Counted from the first letter of the stretch, positions 23,151 to 32,260 are shown. The stretch is 49,168 nucleotides of DNA from Deltaproteobacteria bacterium (GCA_016930075.1 JAFGHS010000024.1:1-49168); one strand, 5' to 3'. Notes: generated by a model not told the origin, from the sequence alone. Numbers and translations: made by a program.

Positions 23151-24302
23151 GTGGAAAAAAGAAAACCCGTTGTAAAGAGCGATCATAACAAGTCTGCGGC
23201 AAAAAAGACGGTCAAGGCCGGTAAAGGCAGAGGTAAACTCGGTTCCCTGAAAGCCTGGGCGCAGGAACATTACAAAGGTATTGAAAATCTGTTCATGCCG
23301 TCATTTACTCCCGATTTCAAGGCCCTCGATGAGGAGGGCATCCGTCATGATGTGCGAAACAGCATCCGTCACGGATTTTTTTCCATGCTCATATCCGGCA
23401 TTGGCGTCAGGACGGATGAGGAGAACAAGCGATTCATCAAGATAGTCTGCGAGGAAGCGAATGGGAAAATACTGACGGGCGTGATGATATCTCAGAAAAA
23501 TCTGGCAGAAGATCTGGATATGATCAGGTATGCGGAAAAAATCGGCGGCACCCATCTTTTCATGTATCCGGCTTACAGTCTCCGCAATGCCGAATCGGAA
23601 GAAGCTGCCTATCAAATTTATGCAGAGCGTATCCGGGCCACAAAGCTTCCCGTTGTGCTCTACGGCAACTTTAATACCTTCCGCCGGAGCGGCGCGTCGG
23701 TCCGCATCTTCGACCGTCTGGCCGATCTGCCCAATGTCGTAGCCGTCAAACTGACGCAGCCGATGAACATGGCGGCGGCGTTCCATGTCTGCGAACGCCT
23801 GGGCGATCGCCTCCTCATCGGCCCGGTGAATCTCGATTTTGTGCCCGTGCTGGCCAAACATTATCGCGCGCAGTGGAGCGGGCAGTGGAATGTGGAGGCC
23901 GTGCAATCTCCGGAAAAGCCTTATGCCGTCGAGTTGATGAGGGAACTCAACGCGGGCCGTTATGATGAGGCCATGGAGGTTTACAGACAACTGGAACCGG
24001 CGCTGATCGCCTTTTATGAGCTTCAGGCGCCTCTGATTGTCAATGGCGGCCATCCCTGGTCCCATATGAAGTATTTCCAATGGTGCGGCGGCGGCAACGG
24101 CGGTCTTCTCCGGGATCTGCATGAACCGGTCGAAAAAGTGCCGGTCCTCGATGAAGGGGCGCGCAAACTGATCAGGGATACCTACCGCAAGGTGGGGATT
24201 ACGCCCGTTGAAGTGCCGGATGAAGAATTCATGGTCGGCAAAACGGCTTACATGAGAGGGGCGCGGGCCAAAGACATGCCGAAGACGCCGGCCTATCGTT
24301 AG
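23151..24302 (+). CDS. Dihydrodipicolinate synthase/N-acetylneuraminate lyase-family protein
   Basis: A 383-residue TIM-barrel class I aldolase. The Schiff-base Lys200 is in VAVKLT and the catalytic Tyr171 in VVLYGN, with 28 intervening residues as in DapA. The N-terminal ~40 residues are an unusual Lys/Gly/Ala-rich extension not seen in DapA, probably disordered. The C-terminal ~75 residues (GNGGLLRDLHEPVEKV to the end) are subfamily-specific, and a paralogous piece of them survives at 41712-41951. The substrate is unknown; the context suggests a catabolic aldolase or hydratase. The start codon is GTG with AGGAGG 11 nt upstream. An operator-like palindrome lies 43 bp upstream. Confidence 0.8.
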   Translation: MEKRKPVVKSDHNKSAAKKTVKAGKGRGKLGSLKAWAQEHYKGIENLFMPSFTPDFKALDEEGIRHDVRNSIRHGFFSMLISGIGVRTDEENKRFIKIVCEEANGKILTGVMISQKNLAEDLDMIRYAEKIGGTHLFMYPAYSLRNAESEEAAYQIYAERIRATKLPVVLYGNFNTFRRSGASVRIFDRLADLPNVVAVKLTQPMNMAAAFHVCERLGDRLLIGPVNLDFVPVLAKHYRAQWSGQWNVEAVQSPEKPYAVELMRELNAGRYDEAMEVYRQLEPALIAFYELQAPLIVNGGHPWSHMKYFQWCGGGNGGLLRDLHEPVEKVPVLDEGARKLIRDTYRKVGITPVEVPDEEFMVGKTAYMRGARAKDMPKTPAYR

Positions 24303-24454
24303 AAAGAACGGAGATCATTGTCGTAAAAACGGAAGCGACGCAATACCGGGGAAAGATTCTTCCCTTTGAATATCGCTGTAAACAATCGCAGCTTTCCATA
24401 CAGACGATGATCGGTTTAAAAAAAATAGTACGAAGATAAAGAAAGGGCATCCTG

Positions 24455-25219
24455 ATGCTGAATCCATCCCAAAAAGAAGGCGGTCCGCTGTACAGCCGTC
24501 TGGCAACGATTATCCAGAATAAAATCATGTCCGGACAATATATGGCCGGAGATCGATTGCCCACGGAAGATGAACTGGCGCAGAATTTCGGGGTTAGTAA
24601 AATCACCGTCCGGAACGCCTTGTCTATTTTAGAGACCGGCGGTTTGATTACCAGGGGCCGGGGCAAAGGAACATTTGTTGCCGATGCCATACCGGAAATC
24701 AAGCAAAGTATTTATACCAGTCTGATCGGCATGGTTTTGTTGGCGGACAGCCATATCACGCCTTTGGAAATCAATACGATTAAAATCAGGGAAAGCCGTA
24801 TTCCCAAGGATATCTGCGCCTTTTTCCGGACAACCTACAACGAAGACATCGGCATAATCAAGCGTATGGTGACCCGAAAAAATATTTCGTACTACTATGA
24901 ATACTACCTGTTGCCGGATATGGTCCAATATATTACCAAAAAAGACCTGGAGGAGAAGAAATCCATACAGGCCATATTGCAGAAAAAGATCGGACTAAGA
25001 TATGCCAAGGGGGAAATGTTTCTCCAGGCCATTCCGGCGGAACCCGATATATCGGATTTTTTAAAATGCCAGGCTTTTGAACCTGTGATGTATACGCAAA
25101 CGTATTTCTGGTCTGAAGATGAGAAACCTTTCGGGATTTCAAACCGGTATTTTCGGGCTTACCAGTTTAAATACAAGGTAGATGTCGATTTATCACAGAA
25201 TCAGCCGGAGCAGCCGTAG
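24455..25219 (+). CDS. GntR-family regulator with UTRA ligand domain (HutC type)
   Basis: The 254-residue protein has an N-terminal winged helix (LYSRLATIIQNKIMSGQY, then DRLPTEDELAQNFGVSKITVRNALSILETGGLI) and the wing TRGRGKGTFVA. The C-terminal UTRA ligand-binding domain runs from about residue 90 to 240 (SYYYEYYLLPDM...). HutC-type regulators sense a small pathway metabolite. Its position between the DapA-like and esterase genes makes it the probable local regulator of this block, possibly through the 23079-23108 palindrome. Confidence 0.9.
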   Translation: MLNPSQKEGGPLYSRLATIIQNKIMSGQYMAGDRLPTEDELAQNFGVSKITVRNALSILETGGLITRGRGKGTFVADAIPEIKQSIYTSLIGMVLLADSHITPLEINTIKIRESRIPKDICAFFRTTYNEDIGIIKRMVTRKNISYYYEYYLLPDMVQYITKKDLEEKKSIQAILQKKIGLRYAKGEMFLQAIPAEPDISDFLKCQAFEPVMYTQTYFWSEDEKPFGISNRYFRAYQFKYKVDVDLSQNQPEQP

Positions 25220-25382
25220 CGGTCCCTTTGTGATAGGGATGACGGCAGGTGCTCATAAATCATGCCGCGGAAAGTTTTTTTTCAACCGGACTGCGGAGCA
25301 TGCCTTTTATAAAGATCTTCCTGCCGGTAAGAAACTGCGGCGAGAAACCCGGATCAGGAATCTTTGAAGAAGGAAAGGCAAT

Positions 25383-26957
25383 ATGGATAAAAAAATATTG
25401 ACAACCTGCGGCGAGGTTCAAGGCTTTGCCGGATCGAACGGCATCCACACCTTCCTCGGCATTCCCTACGGAGCAGGCACGGCCGGGAACCGGCGGTTTC
25501 GTCCGCCTGTACCGCCTGAACCCTGGACGGGCGTACGCGCTGCAACGGCCTACGGGCCGAGTTGCCCGCAAGGAAAACCCAACCTGCCGCGCCAGGACCC
25601 GGCCTCCATCAGAGGCCTGGACGCTCCCGTCGGCGAAGATTGCCTCGTCCTGAATGTCTGGACGCCGGGTGTAAACGACGGCGGCAAAAGGCCGGTCATG
25701 GTATGGCTCCACGGCGGCGGTTTTCAGGTGGGAAGCGGCTCCCATCCCGTGACGGACGGCGCGAATCTCGCGGCCCGTGGTGACGTCGTGGTTGTGAGTT
25801 TGAATCATCGCCTCGGCATTTACGGCTTTCTTTACCTGGAGGATATCTGCGGTCCTGAATTTGCCGGATCGGGCTGCGCCGGCATGCTCGACATCGTGAT
25901 GGCCCTTGAATGGGTCCGCGACAATATAGCCGCTTTCGGCGGCGACCCCGGAAACGTCACGATCTTCGGCGAGTCCGGCGGCGGCAGGAAGGTCAGCATG
26001 CTGATGGGAATGCCTTCGGCGCGCGGCTTGTTCCGTCGGGGGATCATCGAAAGCGGCCCCCATCCCCGCGGCATAAAACGCGATGTAGCGACCCGCTTGG
26101 CAACCCGTTTTTTTAAGCATTGCGGCTTGAAAGTCGGAGACATGCAATCCCTTCAAGCCCTTTCGGCGGACGATCTGTTTGAGCGGTTCGAGAAATTCAT
26201 CGATCGAGTGGATGACCCAATTCTGTTGGGCGGCCAGAGGGGCCGCTGGCTCCTTTCGCCCGTCATCGACGGGACGCACATCCCGGCCCACCCTTTTTCT
26301 CCGGCAGCTCCTGAAGGCCGGAACGTCGCCCTGATGATCGGCACGAATAAAGATGAAGCGGCGCTTCATTTATCCTATGAAAAAGGCATCGACGCCATGG
26401 ATGAGGAGCGGGTTATCGAGAGGCTCAAACCCGTCCTGGGCACGCGGGCGGAGGCCGTCTTTGCCGTCCATAAAAAGAACCGGCCGCGGGAGACGCCTTA
26501 TGGATTGCTGAGTTCAATTTCGAGCGAGGACCGTCGGCTGCTGTCGATTGAAACGGCCGAGGCGAAGGCGAAACAGGGTGGCGCGCCGGTCTATATGTAT
26601 TTCTTTATCTGGGAGAGCAATAAGGGACTCCTCCGATCTGCCCATACGATGGAGATACCGTTTGTCTTTCATAATGTCGACGCGACAACCATTGTCGGGA
26701 CGAAGGAAAACCGTTACGCCCTGGCGGATATCATGAGCGATACCTGGATCGCCTTCGCTCGGAACGGCGACCCCAACCATCCCGGCTTGCCGAAGTGGGA
26801 GCCTTATGATACGGTTCGCCGGGCGACAATGATTTTCGATGTTCCGCCTCGAGTCGAGGATGACCCCTGGCGGGAGGAGCGTCTGGCCTGGGGAGATGAG
26901 CCCGCGAAGCTTCCCTGGGAGGGCAGGATGTTTGTATCGTCCATGCCGGGCAAATAG
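25383..26957 (+). CDS. Type-B carboxylesterase (first of three)
   Basis: A 524-residue alpha/beta hydrolase of the carboxylesterase/lipase-B family. The oxyanion hole is HGGGF (110-114). The nucleophile is Ser198 in FGESGGG, the acid Glu325 in GTNKDEAAL, and the His is His421 in SAHTMEIPFVF. There is no signal peptide, so it acts in the cytoplasm. It is most similar to the esterase at 42734-44275 in motif positions (Ser198 in both). It hydrolyses short carboxylic esters; the physiological substrate is unknown. It starts 164 nt after the GntR gene and may be co-regulated with it. Confidence 0.92.
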   Translation: MDKKILTTCGEVQGFAGSNGIHTFLGIPYGAGTAGNRRFRPPVPPEPWTGVRAATAYGPSCPQGKPNLPRQDPASIRGLDAPVGEDCLVLNVWTPGVNDGGKRPVMVWLHGGGFQVGSGSHPVTDGANLAARGDVVVVSLNHRLGIYGFLYLEDICGPEFAGSGCAGMLDIVMALEWVRDNIAAFGGDPGNVTIFGESGGGRKVSMLMGMPSARGLFRRGIIESGPHPRGIKRDVATRLATRFFKHCGLKVGDMQSLQALSADDLFERFEKFIDRVDDPILLGGQRGRWLLSPVIDGTHIPAHPFSPAAPEGRNVALMIGTNKDEAALHLSYEKGIDAMDEERVIERLKPVLGTRAEAVFAVHKKNRPRETPYGLLSSISSEDRRLLSIETAEAKAKQGGAPVYMYFFIWESNKGLLRSAHTMEIPFVFHNVDATTIVGTKENRYALADIMSDTWIAFARNGDPNHPGLPKWEPYDTVRRATMIFDVPPRVEDDPWREERLAWGDEPAKLPWEGRMFVSSMPGK

Positions 26958-26992
26958 GCGAGATGCCGCGTGGCATGAAAAAAGACATAGAA

Positions 26993-27078
26993 CCACCCCC
27001 TGTACCTGCCGGCGGTGGTCGCCACCCCCTGTACCTGCCGGCGGTGGTCGCCACCCCCTGCACCCCCGCCGGCGGGGG
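26993..27078. repeat. 29-bp tandem repeat, three units
   Basis: Two identical 29-bp units beginning CCACCCCCTGTACCTGCC (26993-27021 and 27022-27050) and a third, altered 28-bp unit (27051-27078). Each unit contains CCGGCGG, giving short self-complementary CCACC...GGTGG arms, so each can fold as a hairpin. It lies just beyond the esterase stop and may end its transcript. No flanking cas genes; not a CRISPR. Confidence 0.8.
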
Positions 27079-27130
27079 ATAATCGCGGATGGCCATTTGC
27101 AACGATTATAAAATATCCAAACGCCAGGTT

Positions 27131-27148
27131 CCCCTTTTAAAAAAGGGG
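27131..27148 (+). terminator. Hairpin between the esterase and the CoA-transferase operon
   Basis: CCCCTTTT and AAAAGGGG form a perfect 8-bp inverted repeat with a 2-nt centre, with a T-rich stretch some 15 nt further on. It may be a weak terminator or an attenuator before the operon at 27205. Confidence 0.35.
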
Positions 27149-27204
27149 ATTGTAAGGAGCTATTTTTTTAGGAAAAAGTAATCATTACAGGAGGCAACAG
27201 ACAT

Positions 27205-28395
27205 ATGGCAGGTCGCAAAACGGCATTGGAAGGCATCCGGGTCCTTGATTTGGGGCGCTATCAGGCTGGCCCACGGGCCGGTCTTGAACTGGCGCGGATG
27301 GGCGCCGAGGTCATCAAGGTGGAGGGTCTGGAGGGCGATGAAAGCCGCCAGGGCGTGCCGCAGGTTCGCGGCCAGAGCGGCTACTGGGTCCAATACAACA
27401 GCGGCAAGAAGTGCCTGGCCTTGGACACCCGCAAGGAAAAAGGCAGGCAGATCATCCGGGAACTCGTGAAAATTTCCGATGTCTTCATCCAGAACTTCCG
27501 TCCCGGCACCATCGAGAAGATGGGGTTTTCCTATGATGTTCTTCGTCAGTTGAATCCGGGAATCATCATGCTCAATGTCTCCGCTTACGGCCAGTACGGA
27601 CCCTACAAGGAGCGCGTGGGCCTGGACACGGTCGGTCAGGCGATCAGCGGATTCATGACCATTACGGGCTATCCGGACAATCCGCCCACCCGGGCCGGCT
27701 CTTCCATTGTCGACCGCGTCACGGCCCTCCACGGAACCATCGGCATTCTGGCGGCCCTCCATGAGAGGCAATTCTCCGGCGAAGGGCAAAGCATCGACGT
27801 CTGCCTGGCCGATTCGGGCTACAGCCTGACGGAAATCGCCATGGTCAAATATCTGGAAGTGGGTGAGTTTACGGAGCGGGAGGGAAACTTCCGCACCGGG
27901 TCTTACAACGGGGCCTATCAGACGAAAGACGGCTGGGTGGCCCTCGTCGGTTCCAGCCAGAATATCTTTGAGAGGATCTGCGAGATGATCGGCAAGCCGG
28001 AATGGAAGACGGATGCCCGTTTCACCGATCGCACCATGCGCAGGGAAAACGCGGAAGTCCCCCGGCAGGCTTTGATCGAATGGTTCCTGACAAAAACCAT
28101 GAAAGAGGCGGTGGCCGCCCTGGCCGAAGCCGGCATTCCCGGCACGGAAATCAACAATATCGCCCAGGCCGCGGCGGAGCCCCATCTCTGGGAGCGGGAG
28201 CTGATGATGAAGGTGCCGGACCCCATTGCCGGCACCATTCACGTCCCGGGCAAATTCATCAAGTTGAGCCGCAGCGAAACCATCGTCGGCTCGCCCGCCG
28301 CCATCGGCCAGCACAACGATGAGATTATCGGCGGACTTTTGCACTACTCGGCGGAGCAGATTCAGCAGTTGCGGGCGGAAGGCGTGATCCCATAA
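27205..28395 (+). CDS. CaiB/BaiF-family CoA-transferase (first of three)
   Basis: A 396-residue family III CoA-transferase. It shows the typical opening GIRVLDLGRYQAGPRAG...GAEVIKVE, ENFRPG-type motif QNFRPG, and the catalytic Asp170 in AGSSIVDRVTALHG, corresponding to Asp169 of formyl-CoA transferase. It moves CoA between carboxylates, making the acyl-CoA substrate for the following crotonase. It is the first gene of a tight operon (24 nt to the next gene) and has a strong AGGAGG site. Confidence 0.94.
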   Translation: MAGRKTALEGIRVLDLGRYQAGPRAGLELARMGAEVIKVEGLEGDESRQGVPQVRGQSGYWVQYNSGKKCLALDTRKEKGRQIIRELVKISDVFIQNFRPGTIEKMGFSYDVLRQLNPGIIMLNVSAYGQYGPYKERVGLDTVGQAISGFMTITGYPDNPPTRAGSSIVDRVTALHGTIGILAALHERQFSGEGQSIDVCLADSGYSLTEIAMVKYLEVGEFTEREGNFRTGSYNGAYQTKDGWVALVGSSQNIFERICEMIGKPEWKTDARFTDRTMRRENAEVPRQALIEWFLTKTMKEAVAALAEAGIPGTEINNIAQAAAEPHLWERELMMKVPDPIAGTIHVPGKFIKLSRSETIVGSPAAIGQHNDEIIGGLLHYSAEQIQQLRAEGVIP

Positions 28396-28419
28396 AATGT
28401 ATATGGAAAGGAATAGGGT

Positions 28420-29220
28420 ATGAGTGAAATGGAAAATTTGATTGTCGTTGAAAAGGAGCCGGTATGCACCCTCATCATTGATAATCCTGCAAAACGCAAT
28501 GCCCTGACGCGCGGCTGTCATGCCTCCATCGCCAGGACGTTTGAGGAGCTGACGGACGATAAAAAAATCCGGGTGGTTATTATCCGTGGCGCCGGAAAGG
28601 AGGCCTTTTCCGCAGGCGCCGATATTATAGCCATGCCGGTAAAGGGAAGCGCTGTGGAGGCAAAGCCAAAAGTACAGGATGATTCCACACTGATTTCGTC
28701 CGACGCCATCCAGAAATATCCCTATCCGGTGATTGCCATGCTCTACGGTTTTACCCTGGGGGCCGGATGCGCTCTCGCTATGGCCTGTGATATCCGCATT
28801 GCCTCGACGACAGTAAAAATGGGAATCCCGACATCCCGCATGGGCCTGCTGCCCAGCCATCAGGGATTCAAACGATTTATGAATGCCGTCGGTTACAGTG
28901 CGGCGCTGGAGATGTTTCTCACGGGCCGCACCTATGACAGCCGGGACTGTCTGGCCATGGGCCTTGTCAACCATCTGGTGGAGCATGACAAACTGGAAGA
29001 GTACACGTATCAGCTGGCTGAGGACATCACGCGGTGTGCGCCCCTTTCTCTGCGCTGGTCGAAGCGCATCATAGGCCGGATCGCGGAAAATCCTTTCCTG
29101 TCGGCTGCGGAAATTGAGCTCTTCGAGATGATGAGGAAAGAGGCCATGGCGAGCGACGATCACGAAGAGGCAAAAAAAGCATTCAAAGAAAAACGTAAGC
29201 CCGGGTTCAAAGGGGCATGA
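28420..29220 (+). CDS. Crotonase-superfamily protein lacking both hydratase glutamates
   Basis: A 266-residue crotonase-fold protein. The two oxyanion-hole segments are AFSAGADIIAM and GFTLGAGCALAMACDIRIA. The two catalytic Glu of enoyl-CoA hydratase (Glu144 and Glu164 in the rat enzyme) are replaced. The first is Ala in GAGCALA and the second Thr in GIPTSRMG. It therefore is unlikely to hydrate an enoyl-CoA. Isomerase, hydrolase, decarboxylase or ring-cleaving roles known in the superfamily are alternatives. It lies between two CoA-transferase genes in the same operon. Confidence 0.88.
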   Translation: MSEMENLIVVEKEPVCTLIIDNPAKRNALTRGCHASIARTFEELTDDKKIRVVIIRGAGKEAFSAGADIIAMPVKGSAVEAKPKVQDDSTLISSDAIQKYPYPVIAMLYGFTLGAGCALAMACDIRIASTTVKMGIPTSRMGLLPSHQGFKRFMNAVGYSAALEMFLTGRTYDSRDCLAMGLVNHLVEHDKLEEYTYQLAEDITRCAPLSLRWSKRIIGRIAENPFLSAAEIELFEMMRKEAMASDDHEEAKKAFKEKRKPGFKGA

Positions 29221-29242
29221 AAAATATTGAAGGAGATAAACA

Positions 29243-30439
29243 ATGGCGGGAGGACCTTTAGAAGGAATCAGCGTATTGAGTTTTTGCACGGCCCTGTCGG
29301 GCCCTTTTTGCACCATGGTCCTTGGGGACATGGGGGCGGAGATCATCAAGATTGAAAGCATCGATGAAGGAGACCTCACAAGGGGCAGCACCCATCAAAT
29401 CAAAGGCGTGGGTAGCTATTTTCTGAGCGTTAACCGGGGCAAGAAGAGTATCACCCTGGACCTAAAAAACGATCGAGGCAAAAAGATTGTGATTGATCTG
29501 ATGAAGACAGTGGATGTTCTCACGGAGAACTTCCGTCCCGGCGTTATGAAGCGGTTGGGATTCGACTACGAAACAGTTCATAAAATCAATCCCAAGCTGG
29601 TCTATGCCTCCATCTCCGGATTCGGACAGACGGGACCCTACGCGCACAAACCGGCCTTTGACATGATTGCTCAGGCCATGGGCGGTGTTATCAGCATTAC
29701 CGGCCCGGTAAAGCCGGGCTCACCCCCCTGCCGGGTCGGATATTCCATCGGCGATATAGCGGCAAGCCTGTTTACGGTCTCCGGCATCCTGGCGGCTTTG
29801 ATTGAACGTGGAAAAAGCGGCGAGGGGCAGATGTTGGACATTTCCATGCTCGACAGCCAGGTCGCCCTCTGTGAAAACGCCATTGTCCGGTATCTCGGCA
29901 CGGGGGAAATATGCCGGCCCCTGGGGTCGCGCCATCCCACTTCGACGCCGTTTGAGGCTTACGAAACCCTCGATAAACCCATCGTTCTCATCGCCAATAC
30001 GGAAAAGCTCTGGGCAAGTTTCTGCAAGGCCGCAGGAAAAGAGGAATGGCTGACCGACGAGCGGTATAATACGAAATATGTCCGTCTTGCGAACTATGAA
30101 GCATTTTATCCCTTGATGGTCGATTTGATGAAAACGAAGACCTATCGGCAATGGGCCGACCTGTTCGATGCCCACGAGGTGATGTACGCCCCGATCAATA
30201 AGATAGAAGACGTCGTCGTGGATCCTCAGGTCATAGCCCGGGAAATGATCGTCGAAGTGGAGCATCCCCAGGTGGGAAAGCACAAGATTGCCGGCACGCC
30301 CCTAAAGTTTTCCCGGACGCCCTGTAAAATAGATAAAGCGGCCCCGGAACTGGGGGCCGACACCTGTGAGGTTCTGTCAAAGCGACTCGGATTGACGGAT
30401 GACCAGATTGAGGGATTAAAGAAAGAAAAAATCATCTGA
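29243..30439 (+). CDS. CaiB/BaiF-family CoA-transferase (second of three)
   Basis: A 398-residue family III CoA-transferase with GISVLSFCTALSGPFC, GAEIIKIES, TENFRPG and the catalytic Asp171 in VGYSIGDIAAS. It is clearly divergent from the first one, so the pair may form a heteromer, as in succinyl-CoA:benzylsuccinate (BbsEF) CoA-transferase, or may act on different steps. The ribosome site is AAGGAG. The UGSC selenoprotein starts only 12 nt downstream. Confidence 0.94.
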   Translation: MAGGPLEGISVLSFCTALSGPFCTMVLGDMGAEIIKIESIDEGDLTRGSTHQIKGVGSYFLSVNRGKKSITLDLKNDRGKKIVIDLMKTVDVLTENFRPGVMKRLGFDYETVHKINPKLVYASISGFGQTGPYAHKPAFDMIAQAMGGVISITGPVKPGSPPCRVGYSIGDIAASLFTVSGILAALIERGKSGEGQMLDISMLDSQVALCENAIVRYLGTGEICRPLGSRHPTSTPFEAYETLDKPIVLIANTEKLWASFCKAAGKEEWLTDERYNTKYVRLANYEAFYPLMVDLMKTKTYRQWADLFDAHEVMYAPINKIEDVVVDPQVIAREMIVEVEHPQVGKHKIAGTPLKFSRTPCKIDKAAPELGADTCEVLSKRLGLTDDQIEGLKKEKII

Positions 30440-30451
30440 CAAGGAGCGATT

Positions 30452-32182
30452 ATGGCTACGCTGGCGTTTTATGATCCGTCCGGAAATACAGAAGTGACGC
30501 AGTCGCACGCACCGAGGCTTTCCGGCCTCGACGGCAAGCGCATCGGTTTTTTGAGCAATGATCAGTGGCAGGCCTACCGCACGCTGCCCCTGATCAAGAC
30601 ACTCCTTGAAGAGGATTTCCCGAATTGCGAAGTTTTGCCGCCGGATACGTTTCCCCAGGGCATCGGTCCCATGGCCGGTCGGAAAACGGCAAAAATGGTG
30701 AAGGACCGGGGCGTCGATGCCGTCATTATCGGCAACGCGGCTTGAGGGTCCTGCGCCACTGCGTGCGGCCGTGCAGCCGCCAGAATCGAAACCGAGGGAA
30801 TTCCGACAGTTACCCTTGCTCGCACCGAGTTTGTGGGTGTCATGAAAAACGCCCTGTCGGGGCTGGGGCTTTCTCCGGAAGCGGCCATGATCACGTTTCC
30901 AATGGAGCTTTTTCTGCCCGGCAGCGACATGGAGCCGATCAGAAAACGCCGCCGGGAATTCTATGACGGCCTCACAGCCTGGAAGCCGGAATCGGCCTCC
31001 TCCTCGCCGACAGCCAACCGGATACTGCGTGTTGAGGGCGCCGGCTACGAAGATGCCCTGATGAAAGTGAACAACCTGTTCATCACGAACCTGTGGGGCG
31101 ACGGCTTGCCGCTGTTCCCGCCGACGGTTGACCGTGTGGACTGGATTTTAAAGGGTGCGGCGCTGCCCCCCACGCATGTCATCGGCAAGTTTCCGCCGCG
31201 CGGCGCTATTGCCACGGTCGAGTCCTGTGCGATTGCCCTCGCTATGGCCGGAGGCCGGCCTGAATACCTGCCCGTTCTGATTGCCGCCGTGGAGGCGTTT
31301 CTCGATCCCCTCGCGGGCAGCGAGACCTTGCAGGCCGCTTCCGGGAGCGCCTTTCCGGTCATCATTGTCAATGGTCCCATGGGCAGGCAAATCCGGCTCA
31401 GTTCTTCTTTCGGCTGTCTCGGACCGGATCCGCAGCGTCCTGCCGGCGCCTCCATCGGCCGGGCCCTTCGTCTCATGCAGCAAAATCTCGGCGGCGCTTT
31501 GCCGGGTATCGGCTCCATGGCCAATTACGGCGCCATGCGTTATACGAATGTCGTCATGGCTGAGGATGAGGAGGGGCTGCCTCAGGGCTGGCCGCCCCAC
31601 GGCACGGAGCGCCACGGCTATGCGCCGGGCACGAACTCGATTTCTCTCGTGTTTGCCAACGGCGCGGCCAACATCCGGCGGCGCGGCGCAAAGAAAGAGA
31701 CGCCGGAGGATGAAGCGCTCCAGGGCATGCATCGCATGGCGGATTTTATGCGCACCCCTAATGTGGCCGGCCTTGTCGGTTATGACAACGGCACGCCCGG
31801 CATCCTGATGATTCCCAAGGTGGTTGCCCAGATGATGACGGACCTCGGCTGGACGAAGCAATCGGTGCGTGATTTTTTATGGGAGCATTCCAAGATTCCC
31901 GCAGAGCACCTGCGGCGCTCCGGGGCGGCGCAATGGGTTGAGGTCGGCGCCAGCCCGGCCATGCTCGCGAGTCTCGAACTCGACCCCTGGCCGATTTCTT
32001 TAAGTCCGGACAATCTGGTCATCGTCTGCGCCGGCGGTGATCATCCGACCAACAGTTTCTGGCTGCAAAGCTACTGCCCGCGCGTTGTCGGGCGCGAAAT
32101 TCAATTGCCGGCGGAGTTCGACCGTTTAATCGCCGATGCCAATCGGGACCTCGGCTGCGGTTCGGATGTTTGCATGATTTAA
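30452..32182 (+). CDS. UGSC-family selenoprotein (TGA at 30743-30745 read as selenocysteine)
   Basis: One frame runs from ATG 30452 (AAGGAG site) to TAA 32180-32182, 576 residues, with a single internal TGA at codon 98. The context is IIGNAA-U-GSCATACGRAAA, exactly the U-G-S-C motif after which the UGSC (seleno)protein family is named. Upstream and downstream parts are in the same frame and both look like normal protein. U98 and Cys101 form a UxxC redox pair at the end of a Rossmann-like beta strand (VDAVIIGNAA). A second domain (about residues 180-576) follows, ending in CGSDVCMI. A stem-loop follows the TGA (30759-30776). Family function is unknown. Its place 12 nt after a CoA-transferase suggests a redox or reductase-like step on the same substrate. 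A nonsense mutation is the alternative, made unlikely by the preserved frame and motif. Confidence 0.88.
30759..30776 (+). promoter_or_regulatory. Candidate bacterial SECIS element
   Basis: CTGCG (30759-30763) pairs with TGCAG (30772-30776), one G-U pair, around the loop TGCGGCCG with G as its second base. The loop begins 18 nt after the TGA. Position right after the codon, short stem and a G in the first two loop bases match the known bacterial SECIS pattern recognised by SelB. Other foldings of this GC-rich stretch are possible. Confidence 0.45.
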
Positions 32183-32185
32183 TGC

Positions 32186-32260
32186 AGAAGTCAGAATACA
32201 GAATACAGAAGAGAAACAATATCATGGTTATTCTGGCTTCTGACCCCTGGCTTCTGTATT
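32186..32260. repeat. Short inverted CAGAAG-type repeat
   Basis: Left arm CAGAAGTCAGAATACAGAA-type sequence (from 32185) and right arm TTCTGGCTTCTGAC and CTTCTGTATT (32231-32260) are imperfect inverted copies. They lie directly after the selenoprotein stop and could fold as a transcript-end hairpin. The 137-bp gap before the serine hydrolase holds nothing else. Confidence 0.4.

Noticed and set aside
26993..27078. CRISPR array
   Set aside because: The units are directly contiguous with no spacers, and there are no cas genes in the window.
27160..29391. 743-codon open frame on the minus strand opposite the CoA-transferase and crotonase genes
   Set aside because: It is antisense to two clear enzymes with intact motifs and lacks any recognisable domain. 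Long antisense frames arise from GC-rich third positions.
30743..30745. TGA as a nonsense mutation or frameshift in the UGSC gene
   Set aside because: The frame is identical on both sides, the motif matches the UGSC Sec position, and a stem-loop follows. A pseudogene would be expected to show further damage; none is seen.
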